Part shown: positions 25,955 to 35,208 of the stretch, piece after piece
Position numbering within the stretch: position 1 is the stretch's first letter
How the letters are laid out: every line of letters begins with the position of its first letter
Assembly: GCF_023515995.1 (NCBI RefSeq)
Contig: NZ_CP097320.1
Location: 2,170,001-2,234,000 of the forward strand
Source: Candidatus Mycobacterium methanotrophicum
GTDB lineage: Bacteria; Actinomycetota; Actinomycetes; Mycobacteriales; Mycobacteriaceae
Direction: 5' to 3'
DNA: 64,000 nt
Notes under the pieces: generated by a model
Databases searched by the model: none
Seen by the model: only the letters and a program-made list of their open reading frames with translations
What the model was told of the DNA's origin: nothing
Made by a program: the position numbers and the translations under genes

Positions 25955-27151
25955 ATGACGGAAGAACGTAACGCCGAAGACTACGTCGACCAGGGGGTGG
26001 CGGGTCTTGAGGAGCCCCAGCCGATGTACGCGGCCCTGCGCGAGACCGCCCCGGTGTTCCGCTCACCGCAGCCGGTTGTCCTTAGTGGCCTCGCCGACAT
26101 CGAAATGGCGCTCCAACACACCGAACTGTTTTCGTCGAACATGGACGCAGTCGATCTGGGTAACCTGCGGCCGCTGATTCCGCTGCAAGTCGATCCGCCC
26201 GAGCACGCCAAGTGCCGGCGCATCCTTGATCCGCTGTTCACCCCGCGCGAAATGGCCCGGCGGGAACCGGAAGTCACCAAGCTGGTGAACGAGGTGATCG
26301 ACGCCTTCGCCGATCGCGGGCAGTGCGACTTTCATGCCGAGTTCGCGGTACCGCTGCCGTGCACCGTTTTCCTGCAGCTGCTCGGGCTGCCGCTGGAAGA
26401 CCTGGAGACATTCCTGGTGTGGAAGGACGGGGTGATCCGCCCCGAGGGTGGCCCCTTCACCTTCGAAGAACGGCACGCCGCAACGGCACCGGTGGCGCTG
26501 ATGATTTACGCGTACTTCGATCGCGCCATCGACGACCACATCGCCAACCCCCGCGACGACGTGTTGTCTGCGTTGATCGCCGCGGAATTTAAAGAGGGGG
26601 GTGGGGCGCTGTCGCGCGAGGAGTTGCTCGACATCTGCTTCCTTTTCCTCATCGCCGGCCTGGACACGGTGACCGACTCGCTCGACTTCTTCTTCTTCTT
26701 CGTCTACCTCGCACGTCACCCCGAGCACCGTCGGCAGCTGATCAAGCAGCCCGACGTCCTGCCCAGTGCGATCGAAGAGTTGTTGCGCTGGGAGACACCG
26801 GTGCCCGGCGTCGCTCGGGTGGCCATGGAAGACGTCGAAGTGGCCGGCTGCCCGATCAGCAAGGGCGAACGGGTCAGTCCGTTGCTGGGCGCCGCCAACA
26901 CCGACCCGGCCGCGTTCCCGGATCCCGACGTCGTGGACTTTCGCCGCAACCCGAACCGGCACCGGGCGTTCGGCGGAGGTCCACACCGCTGCCTGGGATC
27001 CCACCTGGACCGCATGGAGCTGCGGGTAGCGCTGCGCGAATTCCACCGGCGCATCACGGATTACGACATTCCGGCCGGCACCCAACTCAGCTATACCGGC
27101 GGCCTGCGGTCGGTGGAGTCGCTGCCGTTGACGTTCCCGGTGGCCAGATGA
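25955..27151 (+). CDS. Cytochrome P450
   Basis: A 398-residue soluble bacterial P450. The oxygen-activation helix has FLIAGLDTVTDS, the ExxR motif is EELLRWE, and the heme-binding loop is FGGGPHRCLGSHL with the Cys thiolate ligand. It overlaps by 4 bases a gene for a small ferredoxin, its likely electron donor. Overall it resembles mycobacterial CYP143-like enzymes, but I do not assign a family number. The substrate is unknown. The run FFFFFV after DSLD is unusual but in frame. Confidence 0.85.
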   Translation: MTEERNAEDYVDQGVAGLEEPQPMYAALRETAPVFRSPQPVVLSGLADIEMALQHTELFSSNMDAVDLGNLRPLIPLQVDPPEHAKCRRILDPLFTPREMARREPEVTKLVNEVIDAFADRGQCDFHAEFAVPLPCTVFLQLLGLPLEDLETFLVWKDGVIRPEGGPFTFEERHAATAPVALMIYAYFDRAIDDHIANPRDDVLSALIAAEFKEGGGALSREELLDICFLFLIAGLDTVTDSLDFFFFFVYLARHPEHRRQLIKQPDVLPSAIEELLRWETPVPGVARVAMEDVEVAGCPISKGERVSPLLGAANTDPAAFPDPDVVDFRRNPNRHRAFGGGPHRCLGSHLDRMELRVALREFHRRITDYDIPAGTQLSYTGGLRSVESLPLTFPVAR

Positions 27152-27342
27152 CTCGTGTCTGTGTCGATGCGGATCGCTGCGAGGGGCACGGGCGCTGCTA
27201 CACATTGGCGCCTGACGTCTTCGATGCCGACGAGCTTGGGCACTCGATCGTGCGCATCGAGAACGTCACCGGCGAGCTCGAGGCGCAGGCCGTCGACGCC
27301 GAGCAGAACTGCCCCGAAGGCGCGATCACGTTGTCGCGCTGA
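27148..27342 (+). CDS. 3Fe-4S ferredoxin of the P450 type
   Basis: 64 residues, MTRVCVDADRCEGHGRCYTL then a C-terminal NCPEGAITLSR. Cluster ligands Cys11, Cys17 and Cys55; the position of the third cysteine of a 4Fe motif is His14 (CEGHGRC), the pattern of P450-linked mycobacterial 3Fe-4S ferredoxins. It starts within the P450 stop (ATGA overlap) and should deliver electrons to that enzyme. Confidence 0.85.
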   Translation: MTRVCVDADRCEGHGRCYTLAPDVFDADELGHSIVRIENVTGELEAQAVDAEQNCPEGAITLSR

Positions 27343-27427
27343 CGGCTCCGGCTCACGCGACCCGATCTTTGCATTCATCGTATAAATAGCATTGACAGCG
27401 GCCGAAAACCGACGGTAGTCGTCAGGT

Positions 27428-27660
27428 GTGGCATCGCTGCCGGACCCAGCTCCTCGTGCGCGGCAGCATGTCCTGATCTCGGTCGACGACCACGTCATCG
27501 AACCACCCGAGATGTTCGACGGCCGGCTGCCGTCGCGATCAACGCGCTGCTCGACCGGTTGCCAGATCTGCGATTGGACCCGAACGCCCCGACGCCGCAT
27601 GTCACGGGTATGGCGTTTCGGTCCCCGGCGGCGCTTCCCGTCGAGTTTAGCTGTCGCTGA
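27428..27660 (+). pseudogene. Deletion chimera: amidohydrolase N-terminus joined to a P450 C-terminus
   Basis: The first 35 codons from GTG 27428 read like the start of a metal-dependent amidohydrolase (VLISVDDHVIEPPEMFDGRL). At about 27535 a different frame takes over: AINALLDRLPDLRLDPNAPT then GMAFRSPAALPVEF and TGA 27658-27660. That is the typical C-terminal end of mycobacterial P450s, beyond the heme loop. One deletion removed most of both genes. Neither piece can fold. Confidence 0.6.
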
Positions 27661-27860
27661 AGGAGTCTCGCGTCAGATCGGGAACCAGGGCGTGATGAGC
27701 TTTGCGATCTCAATATAGACCGGGATCCCGATTGTGACGTTGTAGGGAAATCGCCGCCGCCGCCATGGGGGCCATCGGATTTCAGAGCGTAGCCTGGTGC
27801 GTCGCTTCCGGCTATGAGCGACGACACTCACCCGCTGGGAGAGCGCTGGAAAGCGCGGCG

Positions 27861-28079
27861 TTACTTTCTGCTGGTGCCGATCAGCGATGGCCGCGCCCCG
27901 GGTTCCTTGACACGGTGGGTCGCCGACGCCCACGCCGACGGCGAATAGTGCGTGGTGACTTCCTCGAACCCGTCAATCCGAGAAACGGTGAGCACGCCGG
28001 TCTCCTGATTGATCGCCAGCTTGTCGCCCTCGGCTGCGTGAACCTCGTCTCCGTCAAGGAGCCGAATAATGAACACCAT
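27861..28079 (-). CDS. Small conserved hypothetical protein
   Basis: 72 residues starting MVFIIRLLDGDEVHAAEGDK, with a compact beta-rich composition (LAINQETGVLTVSRIDGFEE) and a less ordered tail. It looks like a genuine small protein because third-codon positions are G/C-rich and the frame is closed on both sides. No motif allows a function call. It is isolated between decayed loci. Confidence 0.5.
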   Translation of the reverse strand: MVFIIRLLDGDEVHAAEGDKLAINQETGVLTVSRIDGFEEVTTHYSPSAWASATHRVKEPGARPSLIGTSRK

Positions 28080-28209
28080 GTTGTCGTCTCGTCAGAGCAC
28101 GCTTGGGGCTGACCCGTTGCCGGACGGGTTCATTGTGGGGCGCCGATCTGAACGGTTCGAAAACGTGCGATGACAACCGAGCGCGAGGTTAACGACTCAG
28201 CCCATCCTC

Positions 28210-28238
28210 AGGCCCACGGACCGCTGCGGTGGGCCTTT
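28210..28238 (+). terminator. Intrinsic terminator
   Basis: AGGCCCAC (28210-28217), loop GGACCGCTGCG, GTGGGCCT (28229-28236) and TTT. A perfect 8-bp stem with a short T-run; no intact plus-strand gene lies immediately upstream, so its gene is probably lost. Confidence 0.6.
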
Positions 28239-28263
28239 GCGGATAGGAGACTCCCGCGGCCTC

Positions 28264-28282
28264 ATAGGTTAGGCTACGTTTA
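28264..28282 (+). promoter_or_regulatory. IdeR iron-box-like site without an intact target gene
   Basis: ATAGGTTAGGCTACGTTTA agrees with the mycobacterial IdeR consensus TTAGGTTAGGCTAACCTAA at 14 of 19 positions; the left half is perfect. A GTG at 28290 opens a 40-residue frame (VTEVGVDTSPAGAAPHLVAR) that ends at 28412 and that I do not recognise. The region 28080-28482 otherwise holds only the terminator at 28210. It may be the surviving promoter of a deleted iron-regulated gene. Confidence 0.4.
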
Positions 28283-28482
28283 CTAATCGGTGACCGAAGT
28301 TGGTGTCGACACAAGTCCCGCAGGCGCGGCTCCGCATCTGGTTGCCCGCCAGCAGGCGCGAGCTTTAGGCGACACTGCGTCCGCTGCATCGAGGCTGCGC
28401 TCAGTTCGGTGAATTGTCGAGAATCGCGCGCTCACCGCAGTTTCGCCGCAAGGGTCGGGTTAGTTGCCCGTCGCCGGGTGCT

Positions 28483-28935
28483 TTAGTCGACTTCGGCGTC
28501 CGGGGAGCGCTCTAAGTAGTCGGCCAGAATACTGCTCACCAGTGACTCGATGGTCGATTCGATCGACGACGCCAGGGTGGCGGTCACGGACGTGACGGCC
28601 TGGGTACGAAACCGGACCAGCATGGTGATCAGTTCGGCGATTTCGGTGTCGGCGGGCAGGGCTTCCCGCGGCTTGATCCGGTCGGCGACGTGTTCAGCCC
28701 GGGCGCGCACCAGCATCTCGCTGATCTGATCGGCCAGCGGGATGATGTTCTCGTGCAGGGCGATGAGTTTTTCCATGCTCACGCCGTAGCCGCGTATTTC
28801 GTTGAAGGCGTCGATCAGTTTGGGACGGGTGATGGTAGCCTCGGCGCCGTCGACGCGAATGACCTGTAGGCCCACCAGTCGGTTGCCTTGGCGTCGTTGA
28901 TGAGTCGCTGCGCCTCGGCCAGCGGCACGGTCTGC
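28483..28935 (-). pseudogene. C-terminal part of a MerR-like regulator
   Basis: The frame to 28875 encodes VGLQVIRVDGAEATITRPKL and ALHENIIPLADQISEMLVRA, a helical effector region like that of large MerR-family regulators. A further piece, LAEAQRLINDAKATDW, precedes it in another frame and is fused to the FAD oxidoreductase remnant. The DNA-binding N-terminus is gone. Assignment to MerR is by general resemblance. Confidence 0.4.
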
Positions 28936-28939
28936 GACT

Positions 28940-29416
28940 TCTCAGTGGTACAGGTGCCGACGATCGCGGATTCCAGGCCCAGCCGGGCCACTCCGCCGCC
29001 GAAGATATATCCGGACACGCATACGGTTGGCGATGTCCCACTCAAGCCGAGCAGACCGTGAGCAAACGCTGCCTGCTGCACGCGAGACCACATCGACCCC
29101 GCCCCCACTTCCGCCGTGCCCGCACTTGCATCGACGGTGACGCTGTTGAGCGCCGAGGTATCGATGAGTACTTGATCGTCGTTGATCGGACTTCCCGCGC
29201 CGTGGCCAGTGGCTTGAACAACGACCGAGACCCCAACCGCGCAGCGCTTTCGATAGTGTGTGCCACTTGCTGGGCCGACCGCGGTAGGACGACCGCGCAT
29301 GGCCGCTGCGGGAAGCTCGAGTTGTCGGGGCTTGTCGCCGTGGCGTATTGGTCGTCGCCGGGTTCGTGCACGGCGTCACCTAACTCGGCACGCAGGGCCC
29401 CGGCGACGCCTCTCAT
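28940..29416 (-). pseudogene. FAD-linked oxidoreductase (PCMH/BBE type), broken
   Basis: From ATG 29416: MRGVAGALRAELGDAVHEPG, CAVVLPRSAQQVAHTIESAA, then after one missing G near 29245 the frame changes to GVSVVVQATGHGAG, SVTVDASAGTAEVGAGSMWS and GLSGTSPTVCVSGYIFGGGV. These are the FAD-binding half of a berberine-bridge-type oxidase. The substrate half is missing and the end is fused to the MerR-like piece. Its ATG overlaps the stop of the upstream nitroreductase-fold gene, so they formed an operon. Confidence 0.65.
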
Positions 29417-29835
29417 CGGGACGCCTGCTTGGGAACGAGTGCCAGGACCGGAATCGTGCGTGTCGTTTTCCGCTGATAGTCGGCGAAGCCCGGAAAGCGC
29501 TCGGCTTGAGTCGCGTACTTCGAATCGCGTTCGCTGCCATGTAGTTCGACCGCATGGACATCGATGTGGTCGTCGCCGACTTCGACGCACGCGTCGGGGT
29601 GAGCGACGAGGTTCCAATACCAGGCCGGGTTGCGGTCAGCGCCCGCGGCCGACGCGAATACCAAATAGCGGTCGCCGTCGGCCATATACATCATCGGGCT
29701 GATGCGTTCCCTGCCGCTGCGCGCTCCCTTGCTGTGCAGCAATAGAACGGGCGCCCCCTCAAACTGTCCGCCGAGTCGACCGTGGTTGGCGCGGAACTCC
29801 TCGATGTTGCGACGGTTGAAGTCGTCGTCGGTCAC
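29413..29835 (-). CDS. Deazaflavin (F420)-dependent nitroreductase family protein
   Basis: 140 residues from GTG 29835 with GGAGGC upstream. It has the Ddn/DUF385 fold: FNRRNIEEFRANHGRLGGQF, PVLLLHSKGARSGRERISPM and PAWYWNLVAHPDACVEVGDD. The family binds F420 or a related deazaflavin and reduces quinones or nitro compounds near the membrane. An upstream in-frame start at 29943 lacks a ribosome site. Its stop overlaps the ATG of the decayed FAD oxidoreductase. Confidence 0.8.
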   Translation of the reverse strand: MTDDDFNRRNIEEFRANHGRLGGQFEGAPVLLLHSKGARSGRERISPMMYMADGDRYLVFASAAGADRNPAWYWNLVAHPDACVEVGDDHIDVHAVELHGSERDSKYATQAERFPGFADYQRKTTRTIPVLALVPKQASR

Positions 29836-30066
29836 GGTGCCTCCTCGATCGTTCGTTTGCCAGACCGCTGTAACGGAAGTATTCTCCCGCTTATGCCGGA
29901 ACATTCCCGTTCTAGCACCGTCCGTCAACTCGGAGGAGGGCAAGGACCATGCGGCACTCGACGGTGGCTGCTGGCCCCGGTGGAAACCGGCCTAGCCGCT
30001 TGAGGATTCGGCGCATCCTGGCCATTCCACATCACCAACAAATTGTGGCTCTTCTGCCATAGTCGT

Positions 30067-31436
30067 GGGTCTGTGACCTGGGGTTTTGGGGCGCAACGCC
30101 GTGTCCTGCTTACGTTTTGGACTGCAATCGGGTTCAAGACGGAAGGGGTGTACGGCGTTGCGCAAATCCAGGGTATTCGCGACGGTCCTCGGCGGCCAGG
30201 ACATGGTCATTGACGACGTCATGATCGAGACTGAGACCTCGCGCGGCAAGCGGCCGGTGACCAGTGAGGTGCTGGTGTTTGCGGTGCGGCCCAAAGCAAA
30301 CCAGGCCAGCCGGTGCTCGCGGTGCCGGAAACGCTGCCCCGGCTATGACGGCGGTGACGGGATCAGACGGTGGCGCACCCTGGATCTGGGGACGACGAAG
30401 ACCTATCTGCAGGCCGCAGCGCCGCGTGTGGCGTGCCCAGAGCATGGAGTGGTGGTGATGCACGTGCCGTGGGCGCGGCCCGGCGCCCGCCACACCTGGG
30501 CGTTTGAGGACACCTGCGCGTGGCTGAGCGCGCACGCCGCCATCAGTGTGGTCGCGGTGTTTTTGCGGGTCGCCTGGCGCACCATCGCCGCGATCGTCGT
30601 TCGGGTGGTAGCCGATGGCCGCGACACCAACGACCTGCTCATAGGAGTGACCCGCATCGGCATCGACGAGATTGCTTACCGTAAGGGACATCGCTACTTG
30701 ACGTGCGTGATTGACCATACGACCGGCAGGCTGGTGTGGGCAGCCGAAGGCCGAAACCAAGACACCCTGGGCCGGTTCTTCGACCAGCTCGGCGCCCAAC
30801 GTTGCGCAGCGTTGACCCACGTCAGCTGTGATGGGGCGGAATGGATTCACGCCGCGCTGCGAGCACGCGCACCGCAGGCGCTGATCTGCCTGGATCCGTT
30901 TCACGTCGTGGCCTGGGCGCTCAAAGCCCTCGACAAGGTCCGCGTCCGCACCACCGCGGCTGCCGGGGCCCGGGATCGCCACGCCATGTGGGCGGTCCGC
31001 AAGAATCCTGCCGATCTGTCCGGCGAGCAGCGCACCAGCCTGGCGACCATTCAAGTCACCAACAAGACCTTGTATCGGGCGTATCTTCTCAAAGAGCAAC
31101 TCCGGGAAGTGTTTCGCGTCAAGGGCCACACCGGGCGCCAGCTGCTGGCCGGCTGGCTGTCCTGGGCCAAGCACTCCCGCATCCCCGAGTTCGTCAAGGT
31201 GGCGGCCACCATCGACCGACACCGCCACCTGCTGCTGAACACTCTCGATCATGGCCTGTCCAACGCACGCTCGGAAGCCACCAATACCCATCTGCGGGCA
31301 TTGACCAAGCGCGCCTACGGGTTTCACAGCCCCGACGCATTGATTGGCATGGCCATGCTCACCCGCGGCGGCCTGTGCCCAGCACTACCCGGCCGAGCAG
31401 CATGAAACCAAACCCACGGAAACGTCAGGAGATCCC
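30067..31436 (+). mobile_element. ISL3-family insertion sequence
   Basis: About 1.37 kb containing one transposase gene. The right end is fixed by comparison with the second copy at 34.5 kb: both share CACGGAAACGTCAGGAGATC then CCAAA, after which they diverge. The left end is set by GGGTCTGTGACC at 30067, which resembles GGGATCTCCTGACG read inward from 31436. No target duplication is evident. Left end placement is approximate. Confidence 0.6.
30158..31405 (+). CDS. ISL3-family transposase
   Basis: 415 residues from TTG 30158 (RKSRVFATVLGGQDMVIDDV). The N-terminal zinc-finger region has CSRCRKRCPGYD and CPEHG; the DDE core follows with GIDEIAYRKGHRYLTCVID, HVSCDGAEWIHAAL and SNARSEATNTHLRALTKRAY. 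The frame is complete and catalytic acidic residues are present, so the copy may be active. A longer frame from 30086 includes the IS end. Confidence 0.85.
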   Translation: MRKSRVFATVLGGQDMVIDDVMIETETSRGKRPVTSEVLVFAVRPKANQASRCSRCRKRCPGYDGGDGIRRWRTLDLGTTKTYLQAAAPRVACPEHGVVVMHVPWARPGARHTWAFEDTCAWLSAHAAISVVAVFLRVAWRTIAAIVVRVVADGRDTNDLLIGVTRIGIDEIAYRKGHRYLTCVIDHTTGRLVWAAEGRNQDTLGRFFDQLGAQRCAALTHVSCDGAEWIHAALRARAPQALICLDPFHVVAWALKALDKVRVRTTAAAGARDRHAMWAVRKNPADLSGEQRTSLATIQVTNKTLYRAYLLKEQLREVFRVKGHTGRQLLAGWLSWAKHSRIPEFVKVAATIDRHRHLLLNTLDHGLSNARSEATNTHLRALTKRAYGFHSPDALIGMAMLTRGGLCPALPGRAA

Positions 31437-31571
31437 AAAATCGGTGGCTAATTTGAACAAAAGCCGACACGCGCCGGTCAGGTCTTTCGCACCGCAAGCT
31501 GTACAGGGCCGCGGGCAAGCCAGTGCCGTCGGCCCGCCGGGGTGCCCGGCGGCGGGGTCGTAGCGTCAAGG

Positions 31572-33893
31572 CTAGATACCGCCCGCTCCGCCGACCCCGC
31601 CTCCACCACCGTTGAGGCTGCCGGTGAGATCCGTGAGGCTGTTCGTGAGGCTGTTGAGGAGGGACTCGGGATCAAACGCGGCGCCGCCGTCGACCCCGGC
31701 AGCACCAGCGGTCCCGGCCGGCTCGGTGGCCGACGCAGCACCGCCCGCCCCGCCGTCCCCGCCGGCACCGTCGGTGGCTTTGCCGAGGAAGCCCAGCACG
31801 GTCCCGGTGGCGCCGCCGTCCCCGCCGGCACCACCGGCACCGGCCGCCGCGGTGGCCGACGCAGCACCGCCCGCCCCGCCGTCCCCGCCAACACCGCCGG
31901 TGGCTTTGCCGAGGAAGCCCAACACGGTCCCGGCCGCGCCGCCGTCCCCGCCGGCACCACCGGCACCGGCTGCCTCGGTGGCCGACGCAGCACCGCCCGT
32001 TCCGCCGTCCCCGCCAACACCGCCGGTGGCGCTGCCGCCGAAGCCGGTGAACTCCGACGCGACGGTGCCGCCGATCCCGCCGGCACCACCGGCACCGGCT
32101 GCCTCGGTGGCCGACGCAGCACCACCCGCTCCGCCGGCACCACCGGCACCACCGGTGCCGGTACCGAGGAACAAGCCGAACAAGGTCCCGGCCGCGCCGC
32201 CGTTCCCGCCGGCACCACCGGCACCGGCTGCCTCGGTGGCCGACGCGGCACCACCTGCCGCACCGTCACCGCCGGCCCCGCCAGTGCCGGTACCGATGGA
32301 GCCGAACACAGACGCGACGGTGCCGCCGTTCCCGCCGGCACCACCGGTCCCGGCTGCCTCGGTGGCCGACGCAGCACCGCCAGCACCGCCCGCCCCGCCG
32401 GCCCCGCCAGTGCCGGTACCGATGGAGCCGAACACAGACGCGACGGTGCCGCCGTTCCCGCCGGCACCACCGGTCCCGGCCGCCTCGGTGGCCGACGCAG
32501 CACCGCCAGCACCGCCCGCCCCGCCGTCCCCGCCAGTGCCGGTACCGATGGAGCCGAACACAGACGCGGTGGTGCCGCCGTTCCCGCCGGCACCACCGGT
32601 CCCGGCCGCCTCGGTGGCCGACGCAGCACCGCCTGCCGCACCGTCCCCGCCGTCACCGCCGTGGCCGGTATCGAGGACGCTGAACGCCGACGCGACGGTG
32701 CCGCCGTTCCCGCCGGCACCACCGGTCCCGGCCGCCTCGGTGGCCGACGCAGCACCGCCAGCACCGCCGTCACCGCCGGCACCACTGCGGCCGGTATCGA
32801 GGACCCCGAACGCCGACGCGACGGTGCCGCCGTTCCCGCCGGCACCACCGGTCCCGGCCGCCGCGGTGGCCGACGCAGCACCGCCAGCACCACCGTCACC
32901 GCCGGCACCACCGGTGAGGTTGCCGCCGAAGTCGAACCGGGATCCGGCGTCACCGCCGGCCCCGCCGGCACCACCGGAACCGGCCGCCTCGGTGGCCGAC
33001 GCAGCACCGCCAGCACCACCGTCACCGCCGGCACCACCGTGGCCGGTACCGAGGACGCCGAACGCCGACGTGGCTTTGCCGCCGTCCCCGCCGGCACCAC
33101 CGTTCCCGGCCGCCTCGGTGGCCGACGCAGCACCGCCAGCACCACCGTCCCCACCGTCCCCGCCGTTGCCGTAGAACAGCCCGCTGGTGCCGCCGTCCCC
33201 GCCGGCCCCGCCGTCGGCGCCAGCGCCGCCGTCACCGCCATCGCCCCACCAGCCGGCGTCGCCGCCGCTACCGCCTTGACCGGCCGCGTCGGTGGCGCCG
33301 TTGCCGCCGTCACCGTAGAGCAACCCGCCGTCTTGACCATCGGCCTGCGCTAGCGTTCCGTCCGGGGTGCCATCAGCGCCGTTGCAGATAAGCCCGCAAC
33401 TGTCGGCCGCGGCGGGATCGACCTGCGCCGCCCACGTGTTCAGCGAGTTGTCCGCCTGCTGGCTAAACGAACTCCAGTCCTGCTCAAGTCCTTGAAGGAA
33501 GGAGGACGACGACGAATCGGCCGTCGACGCCGCAGAGCCGGCGCCCGAAGCTACAGAGCTGCCCGAGAACGCGGCGTCTAAACTGCTGGGGTTGGACAAA
33601 TCGGCGAGCACGGTGTCCCAGCCGGCGGGGGTGCCCAGATCCCCCAGCAGCCCGCTCAACGCACCGGGATCCAGCATATCGCCCGGGTTGATCGAACTGA
33701 TTGCCGCGCCGACCGTCACATCCAGGATGTCACCGAGAATATCGGCCTTGGCTGTCGGCGCGCCCGCCAGCGGGTAGAGCCCAAACGTCAAAAAAGCCCC
33801 CGCGCCAGCCCCCAGACCCGCCACACGCGCAGAACGGCGCGACCACTTAGCTTTAAGTGATCGACGATTTCGCTTGCTTTGCTTACCGGTCAA
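31572..33893 (-). CDS. PGRS-repeat protein without a PE domain
   Basis: 773 residues. The N-terminus is basic then hydrophobic (RRSARVAGLGAGAGAFLTFG then APTAKADI), a signal-peptide-like segment and not the PE helical pair. Residues 60-215 are Ser/Ala-rich with SCGLICNGADGTPDGT, and from about 235 there are twelve 42-44-residue Gly-rich units based on GGDGGAGGAASATEAAGTGG. The final 40 residues contain a short non-repetitive stretch (FDPESLLNSLTNSLTDLTGS). Surface or secreted location is likely; function unknown. It lies between two directly oriented ISL3-family copies. Confidence 0.8.
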   Translation of the reverse strand: MTGKQSKRNRRSLKAKWSRRSARVAGLGAGAGAFLTFGLYPLAGAPTAKADILGDILDVTVGAAISSINPGDMLDPGALSGLLGDLGTPAGWDTVLADLSNPSSLDAAFSGSSVASGAGSAASTADSSSSSFLQGLEQDWSSFSQQADNSLNTWAAQVDPAAADSCGLICNGADGTPDGTLAQADGQDGGLLYGDGGNGATDAAGQGGSGGDAGWWGDGGDGGAGADGGAGGDGGTSGLFYGNGGDGGDGGAGGAASATEAAGNGGAGGDGGKATSAFGVLGTGHGGAGGDGGAGGAASATEAAGSGGAGGAGGDAGSRFDFGGNLTGGAGGDGGAGGAASATAAAGTGGAGGNGGTVASAFGVLDTGRSGAGGDGGAGGAASATEAAGTGGAGGNGGTVASAFSVLDTGHGGDGGDGAAGGAASATEAAGTGGAGGNGGTTASVFGSIGTGTGGDGGAGGAGGAASATEAAGTGGAGGNGGTVASVFGSIGTGTGGAGGAGGAGGAASATEAAGTGGAGGNGGTVASVFGSIGTGTGGAGGDGAAGGAASATEAAGAGGAGGNGGAAGTLFGLFLGTGTGGAGGAGGAGGAASATEAAGAGGAGGIGGTVASEFTGFGGSATGGVGGDGGTGGAASATEAAGAGGAGGDGGAAGTVLGFLGKATGGVGGDGGAGGAASATAAAGAGGAGGDGGATGTVLGFLGKATDGAGGDGGAGGAASATEPAGTAGAAGVDGGAAFDPESLLNSLTNSLTDLTGSLNGGGGGVGGAGGI
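31670..33180 (-). repeat. Twelve tandem PGRS units of about 130 bp
   Basis: Each unit encodes GGAASATEAAG followed by GGAGG and a variable ending such as FGVLDTG, FGSIGTG, LGFLGKA or FTGFGGS. Neighbouring units with the same variable end (three VFGSIGTG units, two VLGFLGKA units) suggest local duplication. The unit length is a multiple of three, which is why several long antisense and shifted frames stay open across the block. Confidence 0.85.
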
Positions 33894-34076
33894 GACTGGC
33901 CTTCCCGTTCGGAGCTGCTACAACGACTGCTCTCAGCCACCTTACCCATCTGCGAAGACGCCTAAGTGGTTCCCCGACCTCGCCGCTACCGAGCAACGCC
34001 TGGCAGCATTCCAGGATTGCTACCACCACGCCGCTGCCGCATGACCCCCGACGAATTAACAGGCAAGACCACCCGC

Positions 34077-34539
34077 GACCGCCACACCATGTGGGCGGTA
34101 CGCAAGAATCCTGCCGACCTATTCGGTGAGCAACGCGCCAGCCTTGCGACTATCCAAACCACCAACAAGGCCCTGTATCGAGCGTATCTGCTCAAAGAAC
34201 AGCTGCGGGAACTGTTTCGGGTCAACGGCGAGGTCGGGCGCCAGCTGCTGGCCGGCTGGTTGTCGTGGGCCAAACACTCCCGCATCCCGGAGTTCGTGAA
34301 GGTGGCAGCCACCATTGACCGGCACCGCCAGCTGATCTGCGACACCCTTGATCATGGCTTGTCGAATGCTCGTTCGAGGCCACAAACACTCATCTACGGG
34401 CATTGACCAAGCGTGCGTTCGGGTTTCACAGTTCGGATGCTTTGATCAGCATGGCCATGCTCACCCGCGGCGGCCTGTGCCCCGCACTACTCGGCCGAGC
34501 ATCATGAAATCCCGCCCACGGAAACGTCAGGAGATCCCA
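34077..34539 (+). pseudogene. 3' remnant of a second ISL3-family copy
   Basis: Homology with the full copy starts at about RDRHTMWAVRKNPADL and continues to CPALLGRAS plus the shared right end at 34539. Sequence differences show it is a diverged relative, not a recent copy. One G is missing after GCTCGTTC near 34377, shifting the frame before EATNTHLRALTKRA. The first two thirds of the transposase gene are absent. Confidence 0.75.
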
Positions 34540-34591
34540 AATTGTCGAAAGTTGATCCTCAAGCGGCTAGCGACAAAGGATCGCTAGGGCG

Positions 34592-35135
34592 GTGCGTCGG
34601 GACGCCGTTGAGAACCGGGAGAAAATCCTGCGTACCGCGGCCGAACTGATGGCGCGCCGAGGCACAACGTGCCGCTGACCGAGATCGCCGACGCAGCGGG
34701 CGTTGGTGTGGGCACCTTTTATCGGGGCATTCCTAATCGCGCGGCACTGCTCGACGAACTGCAGCGTCGCGGCTATGACCTGCTGCTGGACAGTCTTGCG
34801 CGGATCAGAGCTGGCGGACTGACCGGCGCGGACGCTACCGAGGTGTATCTGAACGGATGCTTGAGTTTTGCCGATCAGCTGGTGGCGCTGCCGTTGCGGG
34901 GAGTGGAGCAGCTCCGTGACGATGCTGCGGTCACCGCCAAGAACCAGGTTCTCGAGGCGATTGGCGGCTTCTTGGCGGAAGGTCAGGCAGACGGCTCGGT
35001 GCATGCCGATGTCACGGCGTTAGATATTGCGGTGTGCGGCACGCGATCGCGACTCCACTGCCCCACACTCCCGACTGGCCGGCCACCGCTCGGCGTCATC
35101 TCAGCTTATTCGTCCGCGGACTTCGAGGCCGATGA
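34592..35135 (+). pseudogene. TetR-family regulator with two frameshifts
   Basis: Frame 1 from GTG 34592 gives AVENREKILRTAAELMARRG; frame 2 continues VPLTEIADAAGVGVGTFYRG, the recognition helix, through LLDSLARIRAGGLTG to LDIAVCG; frame 3 gives TPLPHTPDWPATARRHLSLF and ends at TGA 35133-35135. One base was lost near 34665 and one indel lies near 35042. TetR genes of this type commonly control an adjacent NmrA-like gene, which is the next (also broken) gene. Confidence 0.7.
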
Positions 35136-35208
35136 CGGTCGATGACTTTGTGCGTGCGGCATTTTCAGCCAGCTTTACATCCGCTCGCCTGACGAAAGGA
35201 TCTGTGAC

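Noticed and set aside
31670..33180. A CRISPR-like regular array
   Set aside because: The units are coding, adjacent without spacers of constant length, and translate to PGRS repeats; no cas genes are near.
31478..33353. Open frames of 520-620 residues on the plus strand and in another minus frame across the PGRS block
   Set aside because: The repeat unit is a multiple of three bases, so stops are excluded in several frames; the encoded Pro/Ala/Thr strings have no family features, and the minus frame of 773 codons has a leader and the known PGRS pattern.
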